A stretch of DNA of 64,000 bases from Aminivibrio pyruvatiphilus (GCF_004366815.1 NZ_SORI01000001.1:339380-403379); one strand, 5' to 3'; counted from the stretch's first letter, positions 44,250 through 54,061 are shown. Notes: generated from the sequence alone by a model not told the origin. A program made the numbers and translations.

Positions 44250-44636
44250 ATGCTTGAAAGGCTGATGGCGCTCCTGGGACTGGTGGATCCCGGCGGAGAG
44301 TACGATGACGACGGGGAAGAGGATCTTCGCCCGGACCTGGAGGAGCGGGAGGAGCGGGTGATCCGCCCCGCTGCGGGAGAGGCGGACCTCATCATCCTCC
44401 GGGGCCCGTCCGGGCCGGACAGAAAGGAAGAACTCGCGGAGGCCCTCAGAAAGGGTAAAATGCTCCTCGTGGACCTGCGGGGGATGGAGCGTGAACCCGG
44501 CCAGAGCCTCCTTGACTTTCTCTGCGGGGTCGCCTTCGCGAACAGGGGGACGGTGCTCAGGGTAGCGGGAGGAATTTTTCTCGCTTCGCCGAGAAAAACC
44601 ATGATAGAGGAATGGGAGGACGAAAACGGTGCCTGA
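44250..44636 (+). CDS. sepF: cell division protein SepF
   Basis: 128 residues from ATG 44250, preferred because the product then begins with an amphipathic helix (MLERLMALLGLVD), the SepF membrane anchor; a GTG at 44229 overlapping the yggS stop is the alternative. The acidic linker is followed by the SepF domain (KMLLVDLRGMEREPGQSLLD, FLCGVAFANRGTVLRVAGGI, FLASP). It tethers FtsZ to the membrane. 8-bp overlap with divIVA. Confidence 0.88.
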   Translation: MLERLMALLGLVDPGGEYDDDGEEDLRPDLEEREERVIRPAAGEADLIILRGPSGPDRKEELAEALRKGKMLLVDLRGMEREPGQSLLDFLCGVAFANRGTVLRVAGGIFLASPRKTMIEEWEDENGA

Positions 44637-45111
44637 TCTTTTGACCGCCCGGGACATCGAAAGCAAGTATTTTTCCAGGGCAATGCGGGGCTACGCGGTC
44701 AGCGAGGTGGACGAATTCCTCGACCGGGTGGCGGAAGATATCCAGGAATACTCCCTCCGGTGCGCGGAGCTCGAGCGCCGCATCGACAGGCTTGAAGAAC
44801 AGATCCGGGAATACGAGAACCTCAAGGAGACCCTCCAGGGAACGCTTCTCATGGCCCAGAAAAGCGCGGAGGCCAAGGAAGAGGCTGCGAGCAGGCAGGC
44901 GGAAACCCTGATCAGCGAGGCACGGCTGAAGGCCGAGCAGGTCGTTCTTGACGCCTCGGCGGCGAAGGACAGGGAACGGAGGGAACTCCAGCGTCTCCGG
45001 CAGATGAAGCAGGAGTTCAAGGCGGAATTCAGGGCCCTGCTCTCACGGTTCGCCGCCCTCTCCGACGGCGAGGAAGAATCCTTCGCCGAGGAGGAAGAGT
45101 CAGCGAGGTGA
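44629..45111 (+). CDS. divIVA: DivIVA domain protein
   Basis: 160 residues from GTG. N-terminal DivIVA domain (TARDIESKYFSRAMRGYAVSEVDEFL) followed by a long coiled coil to the C-terminus. DivIVA binds curved membrane at poles/septa and recruits partners. Part of the yggS-sepF-divIVA cluster typical of Gram-positives but also found in Synergistota. Confidence 0.92.
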   Translation: MPDLLTARDIESKYFSRAMRGYAVSEVDEFLDRVAEDIQEYSLRCAELERRIDRLEEQIREYENLKETLQGTLLMAQKSAEAKEEAASRQAETLISEARLKAEQVVLDASAAKDRERRELQRLRQMKQEFKAEFRALLSRFAALSDGEEESFAEEEESAR

Positions 45112-47186
45112 ACGCTCCTGTCCGCAGTCTTTCCGACCCCGTCCGGTTTGTGAAGGGAGTGGGCCCCGCCCGGGAGGCGCTGCTTGCACGGCTCGGGATC
45201 CGCTCCGCCGGGGATCTCCTCTTCCTCTTTCCTGCCCGGTACGAGGACAGGCGGAACCTCGCCCCCCTTTCGTCCCTCCGTGGCGGCGAGACCGTGTCGG
45301 TGGCAGCGCGGGTGGCGGCCTTCGAACGGCGGAAAACTGCCCGGAAAGGACTTTCCGTCATCACCGCCCTCATCTCCGACGGCATGACCATGGCCAGGGC
45401 CGTGTGGTTCAACAGGGTGGGTCTTGAAAAGGTGCTCCTTCCGGGAGTACGGGTCCTTTTCTTCGGCCGGGTCGACGTACGGGGGGGGGCGGTCCAGCTC
45501 ACGAACCCCGACTTCGAGATCCTGGACGAAGACGGGGACGAAGAAAAATCCCTCGCCATCGTTCCCGTCTACCCCACCACCGCAGGGCTCTCCCAGAAGG
45601 CCCTGCGGAGAATGACCGGCTCGGCCCTGGAAGATTTCCTTCCCTCCCTCGGGGAATTCCTTCCCGACGACCTCCGTTCCCGGCTCCGACTGCCCGGCGT
45701 GGCAGAATCGGTCCGGCAGCTTCACTATCCCGAATCCCGGGAGAAATGGAAGGCCGCCCGGAACCGGCTTGCCTTCGATGAATTCTTCCTCCTCCAGACG
45801 GGACTGGCCGTTCGCCGCAGCCTTGCCGGGGACACGGCTTCTCCGGCTCCCTCCCTCCCTCCCGGGAGGCTTGTGGCGGAATGCCTCGAAAACAGGCTTC
45901 CCTTCACCCTCACGGACGGGCAGAAAAAAGCGGTGGAGGACATCTTCGCCGACATGGCGCGGGTCGTACCCATGAACCGCCTGCTCCAGGGGGACGTGGG
46001 CTCGGGCAAGACGGTGGTGGCCCTCCTGGGCCTTCTGGCGGCCATGGACGGAGGATGCCAGGGGGCATTTCTCGCCCCCACGGAAATCCTCGCCCGGCAG
46101 CACTACCTCCGCCTCGCCCCCATGATCGAAGCCCTCGGCGGCAGATGCGCCCTCCTCACCGGCTCCCTCCCGGCCAGGGAGAAAGCTGAAATCCAAAAAG
46201 GCCTGGAATCGGGAGAAATTTCCGTGGCCATAGGGACCCACGCCCTGCTCTCCGAAAAAACGGCCTTTGCCAGGATGGGCATTGCCATCGTGGACGAGCA
46301 GCACCGGTTCGGCGTCCTGCAGAAGCATGCCTTCCGGTCCAAGGGCGAGAGCCCCCATGTCCTCGTCATGACGGCCACCCCCATTCCCCGGACGCTTACC
46401 CTTACGGTCTACGGCGACCTTGCCGTCTCCGTCATCAACGAGCTGCCACCGGGAAGGAAACCCGTGGAGACCAGGGCGGTCCCTCCGAAGAAGATCCCGG
46501 GACTCCTCTCCTTCCTCGGGGAACGGATGAAAGCCGGTGAACGGGTCTACTGGATCTGCCCCCTCATTGAGGAAAGCGAAACCCTTGATCTGGCGGCGGC
46601 TGAGGCACGGTTCGCCGAGCTCCGGGAGCGTTTTTCGCCCCTGGGGGCCGGTCTGCTCCACGGCCGCCTTCCCAACGGTGAGAAGGAAAATGTCATGGAC
46701 GGCTTCCAGCGGGGGGACATTTCCCTCCTCGTATCAACCACCGTCGTGGAGGTGGGAGTGGACGTGCCCGAGGCCACCATCATGGTGGTGGAGGATGCCG
46801 TCCGGTTCGGCCTGTCCCAGCTCCACCAGCTTCGGGGAAGGGTGGGGCGGGGAACCGGTGAATCCTGGTGCTTCCTGATATGCTCCCCCTCCTCGCAGGA
46901 GGCGAGGGAACGGATCGGGGCGTTCTGCGCCACCTCCGACGGATTCGCCATCGCCGAGGCGGACCTCCGGCTCAGGGGGCCCGGGGAAGTGTGCGGCGTC
47001 CGACAGTCGGGAGTCACGGACTTCCGCGTGGCGGACCTGATCAGGGACAGGGATATTCTTGAAACCGCGAGAAGGGAAGCCTTCAGCCTCGTGGCGAAGG
47101 ACCCGGGACTCCTGTCGTGCCCGGAGCTGAAGGACCGGCTGTACACCACTCTGGGGAGGTCGCTGAACCTTGTGGAAACGGCGTGA
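45108..47186 (+). CDS. recG: ATP-dependent DNA helicase RecG
   Basis: 692 residues. N-terminal wedge/OB domain (KGVGPAREALLARLGIRS), then SF2 motor: LLQGDVGSGKTVVALL (Walker A), VDEQHRFGV (motif II), TATPIPRTL (III), STTVVEVGVDVPEAT, and QLRGRVGRG (VI). It reverses stalled forks and branch-migrates Holliday junctions. GTG start overlaps divIVA by 4 bp. Confidence 0.97.
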   Translation: MNAPVRSLSDPVRFVKGVGPAREALLARLGIRSAGDLLFLFPARYEDRRNLAPLSSLRGGETVSVAARVAAFERRKTARKGLSVITALISDGMTMARAVWFNRVGLEKVLLPGVRVLFFGRVDVRGGAVQLTNPDFEILDEDGDEEKSLAIVPVYPTTAGLSQKALRRMTGSALEDFLPSLGEFLPDDLRSRLRLPGVAESVRQLHYPESREKWKAARNRLAFDEFFLLQTGLAVRRSLAGDTASPAPSLPPGRLVAECLENRLPFTLTDGQKKAVEDIFADMARVVPMNRLLQGDVGSGKTVVALLGLLAAMDGGCQGAFLAPTEILARQHYLRLAPMIEALGGRCALLTGSLPAREKAEIQKGLESGEISVAIGTHALLSEKTAFARMGIAIVDEQHRFGVLQKHAFRSKGESPHVLVMTATPIPRTLTLTVYGDLAVSVINELPPGRKPVETRAVPPKKIPGLLSFLGERMKAGERVYWICPLIEESETLDLAAAEARFAELRERFSPLGAGLLHGRLPNGEKENVMDGFQRGDISLLVSTTVVEVGVDVPEATIMVVEDAVRFGLSQLHQLRGRVGRGTGESWCFLICSPSSQEARERIGAFCATSDGFAIAEADLRLRGPGEVCGVRQSGVTDFRVADLIRDRDILETARREAFSLVAKDPGLLSCPELKDRLYTTLGRSLNLVETA

Positions 47187-47643
47187 CAGGGATCTCCCGG
47201 CAGGGGAGAAAACGGCCGGCTCCGCCGACCTGGAACGGTATCTTCTGAACCTCCTCTCCAGGGGGATACTTCCCGCTGCGAAGGTCAGGGAAAAGCTCGC
47301 AGCCCGGGGAGCGTCCCCTGAAGAAGCCGACGGGCTCATCCTCCGCTTCGAGGAGGGGGGCTTCATCGACGACAGGGCCTATGCCGTCCTGTTCGCCGAT
47401 TCCCGCCCGGACTGGGGACCCATCCGCCTGAGGGACGAACTGAGGAGGAGAGGCGTATCCTCCTCCTTCATCCGCGAGGCCCTCGAGGACATTGACGAGG
47501 AGGCAAGGGCGAAAGCCCTTGCGGAGGAACTGGCTTCAAGGGGGCTGGAGGCGGAGAAGATCATCGGGCGCCTTCTCCGGCGCGGTTTTTCCTTCTCCGT
47601 CTGCAGAAAGGTAACGGAAAGGGCTTGTGAGGGTGAAGGCTGA
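47170..47643 (+). CDS. recX: regulatory protein RecX
   Basis: 157 residues from TTG 47170, overlapping recG by 17 bp. Three-helix RecX repeats: LNLLSRGILPAAKVREKLAA, EEGGFIDDRAYAVLFADSR, and GPIRLRDELRRRGVSSSFI. It limits RecA filament growth. No recA in the window. It closes the long coupled operon. Confidence 0.88.
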   Translation: MWKRRDRDLPAGEKTAGSADLERYLLNLLSRGILPAAKVREKLAARGASPEEADGLILRFEEGGFIDDRAYAVLFADSRPDWGPIRLRDELRRRGVSSSFIREALEDIDEEARAKALAEELASRGLEAEKIIGRLLRRGFSFSVCRKVTERACEGEG

Positions 47644-47653
47644 CCTGTAAAAT
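47625..47653 (+). promoter_or_regulatory. promoter of rny-ymdB
   Basis: TTGTGA (47625-47630), 17-bp spacer, TAAAAT (47648-47653), at the end of recX. Confidence 0.55.
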
Positions 47654-47737
47654 AGTACGAAGCACGGAAAACGGGAGACTTCTGTTTTCCCCCTTACCAG
47701 TACCTTGAAAATAAAATTGAGGAGTGATTACAGCACC

Positions 47738-49279
47738 ATGAATTTTTTGACAGCAATGGTCGCAATTGTCGTGGGAATTGCCGCCGGAACAGGGGCGGGA
47801 TTCCTTCTTTCCAAAACCCTCGGGGCGCGAAACCTTGAAAGCGCAAAAGCCCAGGCCAGGAATATCCTGAGAGAGGCCCAGGTGGCAGCGGAACAGAGCA
47901 AGCGGGAAAAGCTCACCGAGGCCAAGGAAGAGATCTTCAGGCTCCGCCAGGAGATCGAGAGGGAAGGCAAGGAACGCCGCAACGAACTCCAGAGGGCAGA
48001 GCGGCGGCTGGAACAGAAGGAAGAGAACCTTGACCGCAAGCTCGACCGGGTAGCCCACCGGGAGGAAGAGCTCAAAGGAAGGCAGGAGGAGCTGGAAGCC
48101 CGCCTGCTCGAAGTCGAGGAGACGAAGCGGAAGCAGATGGAACGCCTCGAGGAAATCGCCGGGATGACCAGGGAAACTGCCCGGGATATCCTTCTCAGGC
48201 AGACCGAGGAAGACGCCCAGCACATTCTCGGACTCAGGCTCAAGGAGCTTGAGGAGAAGGCAAAGCGGGAGGCCGAGAGAAAGGCCAGGGAAATCATCGT
48301 CACTGCCGTGCAGCGCTGCGCCGTGGAACATACTTCCGAGGCGGCTGTGAGCGTCGTCCATCTTCCCTCCGACGAAATGAAGGGAAGAATCATCGGCAGG
48401 GAAGGACGGAACATCAGGACCTTTGAAACCCTCGCCGGCGTTGACCTCATCGTGGACGACACCCCCGAGGCGGTGACCCTCAGCAGCTTCGACCCCGTCC
48501 GCAGGGAAATCGCCCGGCTCTCCCTCGAGCGTCTCGTGACCGACGGCAGGATTCACCCTGCCCGCATTGAGGAACTCATCGAAAAGGCCACCAGGGACGT
48601 GGAAGAACAGATTGTGGAAGCAGGCGAGAGCGCCCTGCTCGAAACGGGAATCAAGAACATGCATTCCGAGCTCGTCCACACCCTCGGACAGCTCAAGTTC
48701 CGGTTCAGCTACGGACAGAATGCTCTCCAGCACAGCCTCGAGGTTGCCTACATTTCCGGCATGATCGCCGCTGAGCTGGGGATTGACGAGGAAATTGCCC
48801 GCCGCGCCGGACTTCTGCACGACCTCGGCAAGGCGGTGGATCATCAGATTGAGGGGCCCCATGCCCTCATAGGGGCGGACCTCGCCAGACGGTACAACGA
48901 AACGCCCGAAATAGTGAACGCAATCGCTTCCCACCACGAAGACCAGGAGGCGAAGAGCATCTACGACGTCATCGTGGCCGCCGCAGACGCGGTCAGCGCC
49001 TCCCGCCCCGGAGCCCGCAGGGAAAGCCTCGACGCTTACGTCAAGCGCCTTGAAAAGCTCGAGGAGCTGGCCAAGGGGTTCAACGGCGTGAGCAAGGCTT
49101 ATGCCATTCAGGCGGGCAGGGAGGTCCGGGTGGTGGTGTCCCCGAACATATCCGACGACGGCGTGGTCCACAAGATAGCCTTCGACATCGCCCGGAAGAT
49201 CGAGGAGGAAATGAAGTATCCCGGCCAGATCAAGGTCACCGTCACGCGGGAGACCAGGGCCACGGAATACGCGAAATAG
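47738..49279 (+). CDS. rny: ribonuclease Y
   Basis: 513 residues from ATG 47738. N-terminal membrane anchor ([20 protein letters not shown]), a ~170-residue charged coiled coil, a KH domain ([18 protein letters not shown]) and the HD hydrolase domain ([16 protein letters not shown]). Membrane-bound endoribonuclease that starts mRNA decay. The GAGGAG site is 13 bases from the ATG, a long gap; an in-frame TTG inside it is less likely. Confidence 0.96.
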   Translation: MNFLTAMVAIVVGIAAGTGAGFLLSKTLGARNLESAKAQARNILREAQVAAEQSKREKLTEAKEEIFRLRQEIEREGKERRNELQRAERRLEQKEENLDRKLDRVAHREEELKGRQEELEARLLEVEETKRKQMERLEEIAGMTRETARDILLRQTEEDAQHILGLRLKELEEKAKREAERKAREIIVTAVQRCAVEHTSEAAVSVVHLPSDEMKGRIIGREGRNIRTFETLAGVDLIVDDTPEAVTLSSFDPVRREIARLSLERLVTDGRIHPARIEELIEKATRDVEEQIVEAGESALLETGIKNMHSELVHTLGQLKFRFSYGQNALQHSLEVAYISGMIAAELGIDEEIARRAGLLHDLGKAVDHQIEGPHALIGADLARRYNETPEIVNAIASHHEDQEAKSIYDVIVAAADAVSASRPGARRESLDAYVKRLEKLEELAKGFNGVSKAYAIQAGREVRVVVSPNISDDGVVHKIAFDIARKIEEEMKYPGQIKVTVTRETRATEYAK

Positions 49280-49286
49280 GCGAAAA

Positions 49287-50066
49287 ATGAGGATACTCTT
49301 CATCGGAGACATCATGGGAAGCCCCGGGCGCAAAGCGGTTGCCGCGGTGCTTCCCCTCCTCCGGGAGCGGTGCGGCGGTTTTGACTTCGTTATCGCCAAC
49401 TGCGAGAACGCCGCCGCCGGGAAGGGAATCACCAAAAAAATCGCCGACGAACTCTTCGGCCTCGGAATCGACGGCATGACATCGGGCAACCACATTTGGG
49501 ACAAGCCCGAAGGGGTTGCCGTCCTGGAGGCGGAGCCCCGGATCGTCCGCCCGGCGAACTACCCGGACGAATGCCCCGGACAGGGAATGACGGTGCTGGA
49601 GAAAAACGGCAGGCGCCTCGCCATGGCCAACCTCCAGGGAAGGGTTTTCATGCCCCCCATCGACTGCCCCTTCAGGAAGGCGGACGTTCTTCTCGCCGCT
49701 GCGGGGCAGATTCCCCTTTTTCTCGATTTTCACGCCGAGGCCACATCGGAAAAAAAGGCGCTGGCCCATTATCTCGACGGCCGGGCCGCTGTGGTGATCG
49801 GAACCCACACCCATGTGCAGACCGCCGACGAAGAAATTCTTCCCGGAGGAACGGCCTGCATTACTGATGCGGGAATGACGGGAGGGCACAGAAGCTCCAT
49901 CGGAATGAAGATGGAAGGCGTGCTCCCGAAGTTTCTCACCGGCATGCCTTCCAGGTTCGAAGTTTCGGGAGAAGGGCTGGCCCTCAACGGGGTGGCCGTA
50001 ACCCTGGACGACGAGACGGGACGGGCTGTGGACATCCTCAGAATCAACGAAAAATTATCTCACTAA
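49287..50066 (+). CDS. ymdB: YmdB family 2',3'-cyclic nucleotide phosphodiesterase/metallophosphoesterase
   Basis: 259 residues of the TIGR00282 family: FIGDIMGSPGRKAV, NCENAAAGKGIT, SGNHIWD, DFHAEATSEKKAL, GTHTHVQTADE, which supply the di-iron ligands. Hydrolyses cyclic nucleotides in relatives. Usual partner of rny; 7 bp separate them. The stop codon lies inside the terminator stem. Confidence 0.92.
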   Translation: MRILFIGDIMGSPGRKAVAAVLPLLRERCGGFDFVIANCENAAAGKGITKKIADELFGLGIDGMTSGNHIWDKPEGVAVLEAEPRIVRPANYPDECPGQGMTVLEKNGRRLAMANLQGRVFMPPIDCPFRKADVLLAAAGQIPLFLDFHAEATSEKKALAHYLDGRAAVVIGTHTHVQTADEEILPGGTACITDAGMTGGHRSSIGMKMEGVLPKFLTGMPSRFEVSGEGLALNGVAVTLDDETGRAVDILRINEKLSH

Positions 50067-50110
50067 GAATGAGCGGGGGAGGCTTTTAAGCCTCCCCCGC
50101 TCATTCTTAG
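50063..50110. terminator. bidirectional terminator between ymdB and hypE
   Basis: A perfect 22-bp stem (50063-50084 / 50089-50110) with a 4-base loop. It includes the ymdB stop and lies 4 bp from the hypE stop, so it ends both converging operons. Confidence 0.85.
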
Positions 50111-50114
50111 CCTT

Positions 50115-51113
50115 TCAGCAGATCCTCGGAAGAATCTCCCCCCAGGGCATATCCACCAGCCGTTCTCCCCCGATGGAGGTCTTCATGGAGACCATCCCCT
50201 TCGGCTCGGCGGAGGAGACTCGGCCGATGACGGCGGCGTCCGCGCAGAGAGGGGACTGCCTGAGGATCCGCAGGGCCTCGTCGGCATCGGAAGGGGCCAC
50301 CGCAAGGGCGGCGCACCCCTCGCAGGCCATGTAGAGAGGGTCGAAGCCGAGAACGTCGCAGAGGGATTGTACCTGGAAACCCACCGGGATGGCGTCTTCG
50401 TCGAGGGAGAAATGGAGTCCCGTGGCCTCCGCCCACTCGCAGAGAACAGTGCCCAGCCCGCCTCTGGTGCAGTCCCTCATGCAGCGCAGCCCTTCGAGGT
50501 GCAGAAGGGGACTCAGGGCCGGCCACAGGGGGGCGCAGTCGCTCAGCAACCCCTCCACGGGGAGGTCGAACCGGGCGGACGCTATGGCCGCTCCGTGCCG
50601 TCCGATGGACGTGGTGACGAGAAGGGTGTCCCCTTCATGAATACCGGTCATGGATAGGGTCCGGGCCGTCCGGATCCTGCCGAAGGCGCAGCCCGTGATG
50701 ATCATTCCGTCCACCGCCCCCGAGGGAACCACCTTTGTGTCTCCTGCGGCGAGGGTCATGCCTAGACGAGCGCAGGTAGAAGCGGCGCTCTCCATGTACG
50801 AAGCAGCCTCTTCGGAAGAAAGTCCCTCCTCGAGGACAAGACTGATGCCGAGGAAATCCGGGCTCGCGCCACGGACGGCCAGATCGTTGGCGCAGCCGCA
50901 GACGCACAGGTGCCCGATGTCGCCGCCCGGGAATCTCCGGGGCGACACGGTGAAGCCGTCCAACGTCATGGCGTAGCCTCCGGGAAGAAGGGCGGCGTCT
51001 TCCAGTTCGGGGCCGATATTCCGCTTCCTGAAGGAGTCGAGCAGCTGCGAGACGAGCTCTGCGCTCTGCCGCCCGCCGCTTCCGTGTCCCAGGGTGACTG
51101 TTGTGTCCTTCAT
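50115..51113 (-). CDS. hypE: hydrogenase maturation protein HypE
   Basis: 332 residues; start at 51113 (MKDTTVTLGHGSGGRQ), since HypE proteins begin this way, and it overlaps hypD by 4 bp. AIR-synthase-like ATP fold (CANDLAVRGASP, LAAGDTKVV, GGLGTVLCEWA) and the essential C-terminal PRIC, whose cysteine carries the thiocarbamate converted to cyanide. It makes the CN ligands of [NiFe] hydrogenases. Confidence 0.95.
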   Translation of the reverse strand: MKDTTVTLGHGSGGRQSAELVSQLLDSFRKRNIGPELEDAALLPGGYAMTLDGFTVSPRRFPGGDIGHLCVCGCANDLAVRGASPDFLGISLVLEEGLSSEEAASYMESAASTCARLGMTLAAGDTKVVPSGAVDGMIITGCAFGRIRTARTLSMTGIHEGDTLLVTTSIGRHGAAIASARFDLPVEGLLSDCAPLWPALSPLLHLEGLRCMRDCTRGGLGTVLCEWAEATGLHFSLDEDAIPVGFQVQSLCDVLGFDPLYMACEGCAALAVAPSDADEALRILRQSPLCADAAVIGRVSSAEPKGMVSMKTSIGGERLVDMPWGEILPRIC

Positions 51114-52192
51114 GACCTGTCTCCTTTGAAATACCGGAAGTAAGCTCCGCATGTCCCCTCGCCGGACACCATGCAGGGGCCCACGGGGGACAGGGGAGTA
51201 CATGCCGAGCGGAACAGGGGGCATTCCGGCGGGATAATCTTTCCTGTCAGCACCTCGCCGCACCGGCAGCCTGCCGGGGGAGTGCCCGGACGGAGAGAGA
51301 TGCCGAACCGCTTTTCCGCGTCGAAGGATTCATACGGCCTTTTCAGTGCCAGCCCCGAGGCCGGAATGGTCCCGATGCCCCTCCACGCGGTGTCCCGGTG
51401 TTCGAAGACTTCCTCAAGCAGTCCGAGGGCTTTCGGGTTCCCTTCCTTTTTCACGGCTTTCCCGTACACCGAACGGAGGGCCGGTGCACCCTGTTCGTGC
51501 TGTCTCACGATGTCCGCGAGGCCCAGAAGGATCTGGTCCGGTTCGAAGCCGGCTATCACGCCGGGAAGGCCGTACTTTTCGGGAAGAAAACGGAAGGGAT
51601 CGTGCCCGAGGATGACGCATACGTGGCCTGGCAGGAGAAAGCCGGAAAGCCGGAGGTCCGGGTCCGCGGCGAGAAGCTCCACTGCGGGCGGCGTCCGCTT
51701 GTGGAACGAAAGGACCGAGAGATTGCGGATCCCTCTCCGGGCCGCCTCTGCCACGAGGGCAGCCGTGGCCGGGGCTGTGGTCTCGAAGCCGACGCCGAGA
51801 AAGACCACTTCCCGGGAGCTGTATTCTTCCGCGAGGGACAGGACATCCATGGCTCCGGTCACCACCCTGGCGTCAAGACCCCGGGACCGCTTCGACGCCA
51901 GGGACCCTCCTTCGCAGGGAACCTTGAACATGTCCCCGTAGGCTGCCACCACAGCTCCCCTGTCGAGAAGAGAAAGGGCGGCTTCGATCTCACCCTGGTC
52001 GGTGACGCACACGGGGCAACCCGGGCCGGAGACAAGCCGCAGGGTCGGGGGAAGGACGGACCTGATGCCGGAACGGAATATGGAAACCGTATGGGTTCCG
52101 CAGACTTCCATCACCGAAAGTGGTGTCCTGGAGATCTTTCCCAGCAGCTCAGCGACGGAAGGGGCATTAATGGGCATAGGGTTCTCCCGCAA
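51110..52192 (-). CDS. hypD: hydrogenase maturation protein HypD
   Basis: 360 residues with EVCGTHTVSIFRSG, SGPGCPVCVTDQGEI and GVGFETTAPATA; a C-terminal [4Fe-4S] cysteine set (CRCGEVLTGKIIPPECPLF...GPCMV...TCGAYF). It assembles the Fe(CN)2CO unit with HypC. Overlaps hypC by 26 bp and hypE by 4 bp. Confidence 0.96.
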   Translation of the reverse strand: MRENPMPINAPSVAELLGKISRTPLSVMEVCGTHTVSIFRSGIRSVLPPTLRLVSGPGCPVCVTDQGEIEAALSLLDRGAVVAAYGDMFKVPCEGGSLASKRSRGLDARVVTGAMDVLSLAEEYSSREVVFLGVGFETTAPATAALVAEAARRGIRNLSVLSFHKRTPPAVELLAADPDLRLSGFLLPGHVCVILGHDPFRFLPEKYGLPGVIAGFEPDQILLGLADIVRQHEQGAPALRSVYGKAVKKEGNPKALGLLEEVFEHRDTAWRGIGTIPASGLALKRPYESFDAEKRFGISLRPGTPPAGCRCGEVLTGKIIPPECPLFRSACTPLSPVGPCMVSGEGTCGAYFRYFKGDRS

Positions 52193-52406
52193 GAGCCCGC
52201 AGTTCGTCCCAGAGGCTCTTCAGTTCCTCCGAGTCCTCCGGGGAGAGCTTTTCTATGGCGAATCCGGCATGGACGAGGACCGTATCGCCGGGGACGACAT
52301 CATCCAGGAGATCGGTGCGGATTTCCGTGCGAACGGCGCCCGCCGAGGCAAGAGCCCGGTTCTCTCCAAGAATTTCCTTGATGGTGTGGGGAACGGCAAG
52401 ACACAT
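52167..52406 (-). CDS. hypC: hydrogenase maturation chaperone HypC
   Basis: 79 residues starting MCLAVP, whose Cys2 binds the iron unit; central DDVVPGDTVLVHAGFAI as in HypC/HupF. Delivers Fe(CN)2CO from HypD to the large subunit. First gene of the minus-strand hypCDE operon, with GGAGGAG before the ATG. Confidence 0.95.
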   Translation of the reverse strand: MCLAVPHTIKEILGENRALASAGAVRTEIRTDLLDDVVPGDTVLVHAGFAIEKLSPEDSEELKSLWDELRALAGEPYAH

Positions 52407-52500
52407 GAAAACTCCTCCTTTTCCGGGCTATTGTACTCCAGAATGACCGGAGAATGAAGAAAATACATTTTCATGGAGTGGAAAGATGGAAGGAGGGTGC

Positions 52501-52506
52501 TATAAT
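52501..52506 (+). promoter_or_regulatory. -10 element upstream of the NSS transporter
   Basis: TATAAT with no good -35. The ~120-base leader that follows contains possible pairings (AACACG 52533-52538 with CGTGTT 52594-52599), but no known riboswitch is recognised. Confidence 0.4.
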
Positions 52507-52632
52507 ATGCTTCGATTATTCTATATTAAGAAAACACGCGGAATAGTGAAAGGTGGGTGACGCCCGGGAAAGAGCGGTATCGAACAGTATGAACGTGTTC
52601 CAACATCTGATCACAGAAAACGAAGGAGGGGT

Positions 52633-53976
52633 ATGGGAATAATGGCACAGGAAGCCCATCGGGAACATTGGGGAAGCAGAATCGGATTTATACTGGCGGC
52701 TGCCGGATCGGCGGTCGGACTCGGAAACATCTGGCGTTTTCCGTACGTAACGGGCCAGAACGGCGGAGCGGCGTTCGTCCTTGTTTATCTTGCCATCATT
52801 TTTGTCCTCGGCTTCTCCGTCATGCTCGCCGAGATGGCCATAGGCAGAAAGGCCCAGCTCAATGCAGTCGGCTCCTTCGAGAAGCTCAGGGGCGGCGCAT
52901 GGCCCATCGTGGGCTGGATGGGCGTTGTCGCGGGATTCATGATTCTTTCGTTCTACGCTGTCATCGGAGGCTGGACCATCAAGTATTTCATCTGGTCCTT
53001 CGGCGGCCTCATGACCGAAGCTGCCGCAGGCAAGGCGGGAGACGTGTTCGGCGGTTTCGTCACCAACACCCCGCAGGTAATCCTGTACCAGGCGATCTTC
53101 ATGCTCATGACCATCTGGGTGGTCTACAAGGGAATCGGCGAAGGCATCGAGAAGTACTGCAAGATCCTCATGCCGGCCCTTTTCATCATCCTTCTCATCC
53201 TCATCGTCCGCTCCGTGACCCTCGAGGGTGCGGGCAAGGGACTTGAGTTCTACCTCAAGCCCGACTTCTCCAAGATCACCGGAAGTTCCATCGCGGCAGC
53301 CCTGGGACAGGCTTTCTTCTCTCTTTCCCTGGGTATGGGCTGCATGATCACCTACGGAAGCTACGTGGACAAGCAGACCGGCCTTCCCGGTTCAGCCATC
53401 CAGGTGTGCGTCATTGACACAGCCGTTGCCATCCTCGCGGGACTCGCCATTTTCCCGGCGGTCTTTGCCTTCGGAGTGGACGCAGGCGCCGGTCCCGGCC
53501 TGACCTTCGTCACCCTTCCATCGGTCTTTGCCAAGATGGCCGGAGGGACGATCTGGTCAGCCCTGTTCTTCCTGCTTCTCTTCATTGCCGCCCTGACGTC
53601 GGCCATCTCCCTTCTCGAAGTGGTGGCGGCCTACTTCATCGACAAGGGATGGAGCAGGCCCAAAGCCGCATGGATCATGGGATTCCTCATCTTCGCCCTC
53701 GGCATTCCTTCCGCCATGTCCCTGACCGGAGCGCCGAAGATCGCGGGGAAGGACTTCCTCGACGCCATGGACTTCATTTCATCCAACGTCCTTCTGCCCC
53801 TGGGCGGCGTGTTCATTGCCCTCTTCGTGGGCTGGATCTGGACGGCCGACGCACGGAAGGAAGTCACCAACGAAGGAACCCTTTCCTTCGGGATTATGGA
53901 GCTGTGGATCTGGGTCTGCCGGGTCATTGCTCCTGCCGCCATCCTCTACATCTTCATCACCGGCCTGAAGTGGTAG
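52633..53976 (+). CDS. sodium-dependent amino-acid transporter (NSS/SNF family)
   Basis: 447 residues, 11-12 membrane segments. TM1 has the NSS signature GSAVGLGNIWRFPYVTGQNGG, the unwound substrate/Na+ site; similar to LeuT/MhsT-type bacterial carriers. The ATG at 52633 follows AGGAGGGG closely; Met4 (52642) is an alternative. It imports an amino acid with sodium; lying before the glycine reductase operon, glycine or another fermentable amino acid is likely but unproven. Confidence 0.92.
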   Translation: MGIMAQEAHREHWGSRIGFILAAAGSAVGLGNIWRFPYVTGQNGGAAFVLVYLAIIFVLGFSVMLAEMAIGRKAQLNAVGSFEKLRGGAWPIVGWMGVVAGFMILSFYAVIGGWTIKYFIWSFGGLMTEAAAGKAGDVFGGFVTNTPQVILYQAIFMLMTIWVVYKGIGEGIEKYCKILMPALFIILLILIVRSVTLEGAGKGLEFYLKPDFSKITGSSIAAALGQAFFSLSLGMGCMITYGSYVDKQTGLPGSAIQVCVIDTAVAILAGLAIFPAVFAFGVDAGAGPGLTFVTLPSVFAKMAGGTIWSALFFLLLFIAALTSAISLLEVVAAYFIDKGWSRPKAAWIMGFLIFALGIPSAMSLTGAPKIAGKDFLDAMDFISSNVLLPLGGVFIALFVGWIWTADARKEVTNEGTLSFGIMELWIWVCRVIAPAAILYIFITGLKW

Positions 53977-53996
53977 CCGGCAACAGCCGTTGTACC

Positions 53997-54023
53997 GGGG
54001 CCCCTGCGGGGGCCCCTATTTTT
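53997..54023 (+). terminator. terminator of the NSS transporter gene
   Basis: GGGGCCCC (53997-54004), TGCG loop, GGGGCCCC (54009-54016), then TATTTTT. Confidence 0.9.
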
Positions 54024-54061
54024 CCGGAATTCTTATTTTGTTGTTCCATTCACAAAAAGAC

